A stretch of DNA of 42,650 nt from a virus. Below are positions 30,690 through 37,595 of the stretch, in pieces (the stretch's first letter is position 1; the number at the start of each line of letters is the position of its first letter). The DNA is taken from IMG/VR virus record IMGVR_UViG_3300036852_000135, positions 1 through 42,650 of that record; one strand, 5' to 3'. The notes below the pieces were generated by a model. The model had not been told where the DNA came from, searched no databases, and saw nothing but the letters and a program-made list of their open reading frames with translations. The translations under genes were made by a program, and so were the position numbers.

Positions 30690-30725
30690 GCAGGAACCTG
30701 CATTTCTTACTAGCAGCAACCTGCT
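30690..30725. promoter_or_regulatory. Paired operator-like dyads between divergent genes
   Basis: GCAGG-AA-CCTGC (30690-30701) and AGCAG-CAAC-CTGCT (30712-30725) are two inverted repeats 22 bp apart in the control region between the leftward early genes and the terminase genes. A third relative, GCAGG-ATTCAA-CCTGC, lies at 31604-31619. Confidence 0.45.
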
Positions 30726-30778
30726 ATACCACTGTATGATTATCGACTACTTGCGCGAGTGTGTTACCATCGTGACCT

Positions 30779-31240
30779 ATGAGCGCGCAGCTGGATCATG
30801 AACTACAGACCATTGACTTTGACTTATACGAGCTCGATCTCAGTGGAGACAATCGGACAGTCGAGAACAAGCGCTTATTTCTCACCCTGTACCGGCAACA
30901 AGGCAGTGTGTACCATGCAGCTCACGAGGCCAGGATTGCCAGGAGTCAGGTTTATAAGTGGTTGGAGCTAGACCCGGCCTTTGCCGCAGCCTTAGAAGAC
31001 TGCAAGCAGGATACCTACGACATAGTTGAATCCAGTGTGTACCGGAAGGCGGTTGAAGGTAGCAATCCATTGCTTATGATGTTCTGGCTCAAAGCAAAGC
31101 GCCCAGAGTTCAGGGATAAGGTGATTGTTGACTTGCAGGCGATCGATAGTGAGATTAAGGATAGACTGGCCGCGCTCCAAACACAGCAATTCCCTCCCGC
31201 GCTCGCCCTTTTACAAAAAGGCGATGATGATAGTGGGTGA
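30779..31240 (+). CDS. terS: Terminase small subunit-like protein
   Basis: This 153-residue protein has an N-terminal HTH region (NKRLFLTLYRQQGSVYHAAHEARIARSQVYKWLELDPAF) of the phBC6A51/helix-turn-helix terminase small subunit type, followed by helices that include NPLLMMFWLKAKRPEFRDKV. That element is common to such subunits and to related phage proteins. It lies just before the large terminase. It should recognise the packaging site and guide the large subunit. Confidence 0.75.
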   Translation: MSAQLDHELQTIDFDLYELDLSGDNRTVENKRLFLTLYRQQGSVYHAAHEARIARSQVYKWLELDPAFAAALEDCKQDTYDIVESSVYRKAVEGSNPLLMMFWLKAKRPEFRDKVIVDLQAIDSEIKDRLAALQTQQFPPALALLQKGDDDSG

Positions 31241-31765
31241 TCGTTGTCGGTGACCATCGTCGTACTTCGTTACAATCAAACATTATCATTACCATCGCTT
31301 GATAACCTTGGTCCAATTGGTCTAAGTGTTGGCCCATGTGGTCTAACTACAGGTTGCGATGGCCACTGATGATGACTACCATCGATAGCACCCCGGTTGC
31401 CGGGAGTTCGAGCGCGTACCAAGCACAGGGCGGGCACTACCACTTCTACGCGTTTGCAATTTTCTAATAGTAAAACTTAGCAAAAAGACGATGAACACTG
31501 TTGTTGCGTCTGCTGGTCGTTATCAGGACGCTCGTCAACAATGATTATCCGCCGTCGTCGGCATCAATCACGTGTTATGAAACCAAGTTGGTGAATTGGG
31601 ACGGCAGGATTCAACCTGCACTGCCTTTCGGCTACTGACTGCCGCCAGCGGGTCTCTCTCTCAACTTGCCAGTTGGTGCTTTTGGTTATAGGCACGTGTT
31701 CCCCTACGTCTCAATCTAGCATTTTATCACAGGCTGAGCCCACTATCGTGATAATCTGCCCGTTG
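31241..31765. other. Gene-free stretch between the terminase genes
   Basis: I see no gene in this stretch of about 525 bases. It holds TGGTCTAA twice, 21 bp apart (31318-31325, 31339-31346). ACCATCG occurs three times (31253, 31291, 31378), with a fourth copy at 30766 before the small terminase. There is also a tRNA-like folded block at 31584-31671. A packaging (cos/pac) site would be expected in such a place. The region upstream of 31766 in the terL frame lacks a ribosome site. Confidence 0.45.
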
Positions 31766-33361
31766 ATGAGCACCCGCCGTCGCCAGCAAACCATCGGGCC
31801 CAACTGGGAAACATGGCCGCCGGAGATCAAGCTGCGGTTTCTGGAGCAGTTGCGCGCCCTTGATCAGCCCGGCGAGACGTTCAAGAAGACCTACCGCCAC
31901 GACCCGGTTGCCTTCGCCCACGATTGCATCGACTGGGGCGATGAGCATCTGGCCCTGTACCAGGAGGAGATCCTTGGCGAACTACCCCAGCGCCGTCGCG
32001 TTGCAGTGCGCGGCCCCCACGGCCTCGGCAAAACCTGCATCGCCTCCATCGCGCTCCTGCACTTCGCCCTGACCCACGACGGCAGCGACTGGAAAGTGCC
32101 CACCACAGCCAGCGCCTGGCAGCAGTTGACTGAGTATTTCTGGCCCGAGGTGCACAAGTGGGCGAGTCGCATTCGCTGGGATCGCGTTGGCCGCGCTAAA
32201 GTGACCAAGTATGAACTGCAAACCCTCAAGCTCACCCTGACCACCGGCCACGCCTTTGCTATAGCCTCGGCTGAAGATGAACGCACTGAAGGAGCTCACG
32301 CCAGCCATCTATTATACATCTTCGACGAGGCTAAAATTATCCCACCAAGTCGCTGGGATGCAGCAGAAGGCGCACTCTCCACTGGCGATTGCTACGCACT
32401 GGCCATCTCCACCCCCGGTGACCCCAGTGGGCGCTTCTACGATATCCACTCCCGCAAACCCGGCTACGAAGACTGGTGGACCCGACACGTAACTGTCGAT
32501 GAGTGTATTGCCGCCGGTCGCATCAGCCCGGAGTTTGTGCAACAACGTGCCCGCCAGTGGGGTGAGACGTCAGCGGTGTATCAGAACCGCGTACTGGGGG
32601 AGTTTTGCGAGTCAAGTGAGGATTGCGTGATACCGCTGGCGTGGGTGGAAGCCGCCAACCGCCGCTGGGAGGCACAGGTGGAGGTGCTCGATGCGCACTG
32701 GAACTGGATTGAAGGCGCTAAGCAGAATCGCTGGCCGAGATGGCGCTGGCGTGATGGCCGGGACGCCAAGCCCGTGACCGCGCTGGGCGTGGACATCGCC
32801 CGCAGTGACTTCGGCGACAAGACGAGCATTGCGCGCCAACAGGAGCAGACGATCACGCAACTTGACCGCTACGCCATCGCCGACACGACGCCGGTAGTGG
32901 GCTACGTCAGCAACCTGCTGGAGAAGTGGCATGGGTCGTATGCCGTGGTTGACGTCATTGGCATTGGCAGCGGGCCGTACGATCAGCTGCGTGAGCGGTT
33001 TGCCACTCGTGCTGTGCCGTTTAACGCCAGCGAGTCTAGTGACGCGCGCGACCGCAGCCGTGAGCTGGAGTTCAGTAACAAACGCGCCGCCGCCTGGTGG
33101 CACATGCGTGAGTTGTTGGATCCGGCCTTTGACTCGCAAATCGCGCTCCCGCCCTGTGACCTGCTCACTGGCGACCTGACCGCACCGCGTCGGGGCCGCA
33201 TGACCAGTGCGGGTAAGCTGACCGTGGAGTCCAAACCCGACATTCGCAAACGTCTGGGCCGCTCGCCTGACGACGGTGACGCAGTGGTGATGGCTTTCTA
33301 CGAGCGCCCGGTAGCGCCGCAAGACCAAGCGTATGGCGTGTCCTACGTTGAGTACTACTGA
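31766..33361 (+). CDS. terL: Terminase large subunit
   Basis: This 531-residue motor and nuclease has Walker A GPHGLGKT (83-90), Walker B LLYIFDEA (182-189) and an STPGDPSG coupling motif near 215-222. The RNase-H-like nuclease acidic residues lie in GVDIARSDFGD (Asp343), YAVVDVIGIGSG (Asp396) and SPDDGDAVVMAF (about 499-510). It cuts and packages phage DNA at the portal. ATG 31766 is the most likely start. The frame is open back to 31673, but without support. Confidence 0.92.
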   Translation: MSTRRRQQTIGPNWETWPPEIKLRFLEQLRALDQPGETFKKTYRHDPVAFAHDCIDWGDEHLALYQEEILGELPQRRRVAVRGPHGLGKTCIASIALLHFALTHDGSDWKVPTTASAWQQLTEYFWPEVHKWASRIRWDRVGRAKVTKYELQTLKLTLTTGHAFAIASAEDERTEGAHASHLLYIFDEAKIIPPSRWDAAEGALSTGDCYALAISTPGDPSGRFYDIHSRKPGYEDWWTRHVTVDECIAAGRISPEFVQQRARQWGETSAVYQNRVLGEFCESSEDCVIPLAWVEAANRRWEAQVEVLDAHWNWIEGAKQNRWPRWRWRDGRDAKPVTALGVDIARSDFGDKTSIARQQEQTITQLDRYAIADTTPVVGYVSNLLEKWHGSYAVVDVIGIGSGPYDQLRERFATRAVPFNASESSDARDRSRELEFSNKRAAAWWHMRELLDPAFDSQIALPPCDLLTGDLTAPRRGRMTSAGKLTVESKPDIRKRLGRSPDDGDAVVMAFYERPVAPQDQAYGVSYVEYY

Positions 33362-33516
33362 ACTGGGACACGTGGAACCTTAAACCTTCAACTATGACCT
33401 GAGCTTAACTAGATTGGAGCCTTGGCGATCAACTTTCCCACCTTACCCTACCCGTCCCGTTGTACTATGCTCGCCAACTAACCCGACGCGCGGGTACAAA
33501 GCGTGGAGGTACGTGT

Positions 33517-34224
33517 ATGAAACTGTTGTTAATTGTCCTGCTTGCCTTACCGCTGACTGCTAACGCGCAAACCTGTTTCTATGCGCCAACGATTTATTCG
33601 GTTACCCCTGATGGGTTTCCGACCATTAGTGGTTCACTGCTGATCCTTGTCGACGTCGAGTCCCAATGTCCCGATCGCACTCTCTGGGCCAATGCTCGTA
33701 TTTGGCACGGTTATTACGGTCCCTGTTACCTTGACCCGGACTTCTGCGTCTACCCCGACACGCTGAGTGCGGGTGGGCAGTACGCTGGCGGTCAGGTAGG
33801 CATGCGTCACTTTGCCCTGCTATGGGATACGACCCGCTGGGCCAATGGTGATTATCCGTGGACGCTGGAGGTGCATGATCAGTTTGATGCCAACTCAGGT
33901 GTGAATCGGTGGGTACACATTGTGAACCCTGCTCCGCTACCCGATACCCAGCCACCGCAAGCATGGCTGCAATATCCCTATGACGGTTTTCAAATGCCGA
34001 ATGGCAAGTACGCCTCACAACCTTTGCAGTTGCTGGTCGCTGATAACGTCGGCGTATCTCAGGTGGACTTGCTGGATAACGGAACTCAGATTGCCTCGTC
34101 TACCACTCAACCATTTGCTTTCAGCTATAACCCTAAAACCCACGGCACCCACGTCCTGCAACTGCGCGCTTGGGACGCAGCGGGTAACATTGGCTACTCA
34201 AACACGGCAACCGTGACTAAGTAA
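33517..34224 (+). CDS. Secreted Ig-like protein of unknown role
   Basis: This 235-residue protein has a clean signal peptide (MKLLLIVLLALPLTANA, cleavage before QTC). The C-terminal 100 residues are an Ig-like domain of the Big/cadherin type (DNVGVSQVDLLDNGTQIASSTTQPFAFSYNP...WDAAGNIGYSNTATV). The ordered N-terminal 110 residues are Cys/Tyr-rich. GGAGGTACGTGT precedes ATG 33517. A signal peptide on a gene beside terminase is unusual. It may act at the host surface or periplasm. The 155 bases before it hold no gene. Confidence 0.7.
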   Translation: MKLLLIVLLALPLTANAQTCFYAPTIYSVTPDGFPTISGSLLILVDVESQCPDRTLWANARIWHGYYGPCYLDPDFCVYPDTLSAGGQYAGGQVGMRHFALLWDTTRWANGDYPWTLEVHDQFDANSGVNRWVHIVNPAPLPDTQPPQAWLQYPYDGFQMPNGKYASQPLQLLVADNVGVSQVDLLDNGTQIASSTTQPFAFSYNPKTHGTHVLQLRAWDAAGNIGYSNTATVTK

Positions 34225-34227
34225 AAC

Positions 34228-37200
34228 ATGGCAATCCCTGTTTTCTGTTGTGGCGCGGAATGCGGCGTGATTGGCGGCAACGCTGTAGGCGCTCCCCACT
34301 GGTTTCAAAGTTCGGGAACCAATGCCAGCATCTCCACCACCACCACCCGTAGTGGTTCTCGTGCGTTTCGGTTTAATCCTACTGGCGCGGCTAGTGGAAT
34401 CCAGACCGTTGCCCTGACTTCAGCCACTCGCTGGATTGGTCATTGTTACGTGTGGTTTACAACTCTGCCCAGCAACGACCAGGCAATTATTCGTTTGCCC
34501 GGTGGTGGCCCGGCGGTAAGCTTCAAACAGTCTGATTCAAAAATCTATGCCGCTATTATCGGCACCGGCAACGGCGCATCAGGAATTAGCGTAACCACAG
34601 GCCAGTGGTACAGGATTGACTTTGACTTCAATATTAACACGGGCGGTAATGACACCTGTGATGCGCAGGTTGACGGGGCAGTCTGCGGTCAGGCTACGGG
34701 AACCGGACTAAGTGCGGGTGTAACAGCACTGCAAATTGGCTGCGGCACGGGCAGTTCAACTGCTGACTTCTTCATTGACGACATCCTGCTCAGTAATACC
34801 GCGGCCGATTACCCTCTTGGCACAGGCAACGTCTACCACTTCATACCTGCTGCCGACGGTACACACAATGTTGCCGGAGCTAACGACTTTGAGCGTGGCG
34901 ATACCGGCGTGGATATTGATAATGCTACCACAACAGCGTTCCAGCTGGTCGATGAGGTGCCGTTACCCTCGGGCACGGTTGATGAAACAGACTGTATTCG
35001 TGCTGTCGCCCCACCTAACGCTACCGACTATGTCGAAGGCGTCTTTGGCCCCGCGTCCGGCATTGGTACGCCTGCTGCTGGCCCACGCGGAGTAGAAGTT
35101 ATCCTGGCTCACCACCAGATTGCTACGACAGTGGGCCAGATGGTGGTGGAGTTAAACGATAACGGCTCCATCGACACGATCTTTGACACCGGGGCTGCAG
35201 CTGGTGTGATTACTTACCGCTATGCCCGCAAGCACTATGCCGATCCGCCGAGTGCGGCCACGTCGTGGAATGCGGCTAACGATGGCGGGAACGGTGATTT
35301 CCGCGACCTGCGCTTCAGGTTCCGCGCGCCTGACGCAGCCCCGGACCAATGTCTGGACGCAATAATGATTGAAGCGGAGTTTGCGGTGGCAGGCTCAGCC
35401 TCGGTCTCCCCGTCGTTCAGCCAGTCGCCCTCAGCCTCGCAATCACCCTCAGCCTCGCAGTCGCCCAGCGCCTCGGTTAGTCCATCTGCGTCAGTGAGCC
35501 CGTCTGCTAGCGTCAGCCCGTCAGTTAGTCCCAGCGTCTCACCTTCGGGGTCAGTAAGCCCCAGTGCGTCAGTTTCTCCCAGCGCCAGCCAATCGCCATC
35601 GTCATCCGCATCTCCGTCAGTCTCGCCAAGTGGGTCCGTCAGCCCGTCAGCCAGCGCCTCCCCAAGCGTGTCGCCCTCAGCCAGCGTGTCCCCGTCGGCG
35701 TCCGTGTCTCCATCGTCGTCAGCCAGCCCGAGCGTCAGCCCAAGCGCGTCGGCCTCACCATCGTCATCGGCCTCACCGTCAGTCAGTCCCTCGGCGTCTG
35801 TGTCTCCGTCAGCCTCTATCAGCCCGTCGTCGAGCGTCAGTCCGAGTGTGAGTCCGTCTGCGTCTGTGTCTCCCAGCGTGAGCGAATCGCCTAGTGTTTC
35901 ACCATCTGCCTCAGTCTCCCCTTCAGCCAGCCTGAGCCCCAGTGCGTCGGCGTCTCCCAGTGTGAGTCCAAGCGCCAGTGTCTCGCCATCTGCGAGTGTC
36001 AGTCCAAGCATCTCGCCAAGTGCCAGCGTCAGCCCTTCAGCGAGCGCATCGCCCTCGGTGTCACCCTCTGCTTCAGTGAGCCCCAGCGCCTCGGTGAGTC
36101 CCAGTGGCAGCACCTCGCCGAGCATTAGCCCGAGCGCCTCAGTTTCCCCTTCATCGTCGACCTCGCCGTCCGTTAGCCCATCGACTTCGGTGTCCCCTTC
36201 GGCCTCTGTGTCCCCGAGTAGCAGCGCGTCTCCGTCCCTGAGTCCCAGCGCCTCAGTCAGCCCCAGCAGTTCCGTCTCACCGTCAGTCTCCCCTTCAGCT
36301 TCAGTTTCACCAAGTGCCTCGGTGAGCCCGAGTTCCTCGCAATCGCCATCCGTCAGTCCCAGCGCCAGCGCCTCTCCCAGCGGCAGTGCCTCACCGTCCG
36401 TATCACCTTCGGCCAGCACTTCCCCCAGCGCGTCCATCTCGCCCTCGTCAAGCGCGTCGCCATCCATTAGTCCATCAGCTTCAGCCAGTCCGAGTTCCAG
36501 CGTCTCCCCCAGCGTCTCTCCCAGCGCCTCGCAATCACCATCATCGTCGGAGAGTCCGAGCCAGTCACCTTCTGCGTCTCAGTCCCCATCAGCATCCGTC
36601 TCCCCTTCGGTATCTCCCTCTGCCAGTGTCTCGCCTTCAGTCTCGGTCTCTCCGTCGGTGAGCTCCTCGGCCAGTCAGAGTCCGTCCGCATCTGAGTCAC
36701 CCAGTATTAGCCCCAGTCCCAGTCAATCGCCCTCATCGTCGGCTTCCCCCTCTACCCCGCCCCTGGGTTCACCGTCAGTCAGCCCGTCAGCCAGCGTTTC
36801 TCCATCAGTATCACCAAGTGCCAGCTTGTCGCCCAGCGCGAGCGAGTCTCCCAGCGTCAGTCCGTCGCTATCCGTGAGCCCCAGCGCCAGTGTAAGTCCA
36901 AGCGTTAGTCCATCGAGTTCAATAAGCCCGTCTGCCTCAGTCAGCCCCAGTGTGAGTTCCAGCGAGTCGCTGAGCCCCTCGATTAGCGAGTCGCCCAGCG
37001 TGTCGCCGTCTGGGTCAGCCTCAGCATCTGCCAGCCCGAGTGGCAGCGAATCACCCTCGCTCTCACCCAGCGCCAGTGCTAGCCCCAGCGTGAGTCCCTC
37101 AGCTTCAGTTAGTCCGTCAGTAAGCCCCAGTGAGTCTGTCTCACCCAGCGCGTCCCAATCACCCTCCAGTTCAGTCTCGCCCTCCACCGCAATCCCTGAC

Positions 37201-37314
37201 TTCATCCAATGCTTCTTTGACGCTCGTCACCCCTCGGCGACCTTCAGTCTGCGTCGTCCCACCTGCACCTTCACTATGGCCAGCCCGCGCGTGACCATTG
37301 AACCAACTTTCTAG
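34228..37314 (+). CDS. Giant Ser-X repeat adhesin-like virion protein
   Basis: This 1028-residue protein has two beta-sandwich-like domains (about 1-205 and 205-385, the first resembling a LamG/concanavalin fold: FRFNPTGAASGIQTVALTS, WYRIDFDFNIN). Then come about 600 residues (388-985) in which almost every second residue is Ser and the sequence runs as SPSASV-type hexamers, and a 40-residue end (PDFIQCFFDARHPSATFSLRR). No ribosome site is clear. Similar repeats occur in the two genes at 1-2931. It is probably a host-recognition or decoration protein. The repeat is mucin-like. Confidence 0.8.
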   Translation: MAIPVFCCGAECGVIGGNAVGAPHWFQSSGTNASISTTTTRSGSRAFRFNPTGAASGIQTVALTSATRWIGHCYVWFTTLPSNDQAIIRLPGGGPAVSFKQSDSKIYAAIIGTGNGASGISVTTGQWYRIDFDFNINTGGNDTCDAQVDGAVCGQATGTGLSAGVTALQIGCGTGSSTADFFIDDILLSNTAADYPLGTGNVYHFIPAADGTHNVAGANDFERGDTGVDIDNATTTAFQLVDEVPLPSGTVDETDCIRAVAPPNATDYVEGVFGPASGIGTPAAGPRGVEVILAHHQIATTVGQMVVELNDNGSIDTIFDTGAAAGVITYRYARKHYADPPSAATSWNAANDGGNGDFRDLRFRFRAPDAAPDQCLDAIMIEAEFAVAGSASVSPSFSQSPSASQSPSASQSPSASVSPSASVSPSASVSPSVSPSVSPSGSVSPSASVSPSASQSPSSSASPSVSPSGSVSPSASASPSVSPSASVSPSASVSPSSSASPSVSPSASASPSSSASPSVSPSASVSPSASISPSSSVSPSVSPSASVSPSVSESPSVSPSASVSPSASLSPSASASPSVSPSASVSPSASVSPSISPSASVSPSASASPSVSPSASVSPSASVSPSGSTSPSISPSASVSPSSSTSPSVSPSTSVSPSASVSPSSSASPSLSPSASVSPSSSVSPSVSPSASVSPSASVSPSSSQSPSVSPSASASPSGSASPSVSPSASTSPSASISPSSSASPSISPSASASPSSSVSPSVSPSASQSPSSSESPSQSPSASQSPSASVSPSVSPSASVSPSVSVSPSVSSSASQSPSASESPSISPSPSQSPSSSASPSTPPLGSPSVSPSASVSPSVSPSASLSPSASESPSVSPSLSVSPSASVSPSVSPSSSISPSASVSPSVSSSESLSPSISESPSVSPSGSASASASPSGSESPSLSPSASASPSVSPSASVSPSVSPSESVSPSASQSPSSSVSPSTAIPDFIQCFFDARHPSATFSLRRPTCTFTMASPRVTIEPTF
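35395..37190 (+). repeat. Coding Ser-X / SPSxSx repeat tract
   Basis: The tract holds about 100 units of six residues (S-P-S-x-S-x) with occasional four-residue SPSV units. The x positions are Ala, Val, Gln, Gly, Ile, Leu, Glu or Thr. Ser codons (AGC, AGT, TCG, TCA, TCC, TCT) are well mixed, so the protein pattern is conserved while the DNA has diverged. Confidence 0.85.
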
Positions 37315-37351
37315 TTGACTAGGATTACTCTTTAGACTACAGTACTGTCTA
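37315..37351 (+). promoter_or_regulatory. Promoter with overlapping dyad before the 37356 gene
   Basis: TTGACT (37315-37320), a 17-bp spacer and TACAGT (37338-37343) make a sigma-70-like promoter. An inverted repeat TAGAC...GTCTA (37333-37337, 37347-37351) covers the -10 and the expected start site, as an operator would. The ATG at 37356 is only 12 bases past the -10, so the message would be leaderless or nearly so. Confidence 0.55.
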
Positions 37352-37355
37352 ATTT

Positions 37356-37595
37356 ATGAAATTAGGTAAGCCTACAACTGTATTACCACCTAAGGCGTCA
37401 GGACGAAATGACGGTAAGTACGCGGCTATCTACGCCGCAGTGGACAAGCTCAAAAATGGGGACTGGCTGCCCGTTATGTTTAATTCCACCCGTGAGGCGT
37501 ACAATTTCAGGATAGCCTGCGAGACTCATCGTACTCGGATGTTGGAGGCCGCCATGAGACAGTGTGTAATCTTTGTGAGGAGACGGAAAAGTTAA
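37356..37595 (+). CDS. Hypothetical protein, first gene of the glycan-modification cluster
   Basis: This 79-residue basic protein (ASGRNDGKYAAIYAAVDKLKNGDWLPVMF) resembles small phage proteins that pair a NDGKYAA segment with an ERACETH-like motif. I recognise no function. There is no ribosome site before the ATG. It ends in TAATG with the fused glycosyltransferase. Confidence 0.6.
   Translation: MKLGKPTTVLPPKASGRNDGKYAAIYAAVDKLKNGDWLPVMFNSTREAYNFRIACETHRTRMLEAAMRQCVIFVRRRKS

Noticed and set aside
32612-33328. Antisense frame of 238 codons inside terL
   Set aside because: It overlaps the motif-supported terminase gene completely, with no ribosome site or recognisable sequence.
35235-36467. 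Long antisense frame of 410 codons rich in Asp, Gly, Leu and Glu
   Set aside because: It is the reverse complement of the Ser-Pro repeat. Ser and Pro codons read backwards give such residues without stops. There is no ribosome site and no protein-like fold.
36723-37205. Second antisense frame of 160 codons
   Set aside because: Same cause as the 410-codon frame: it mirrors the repeat tract.
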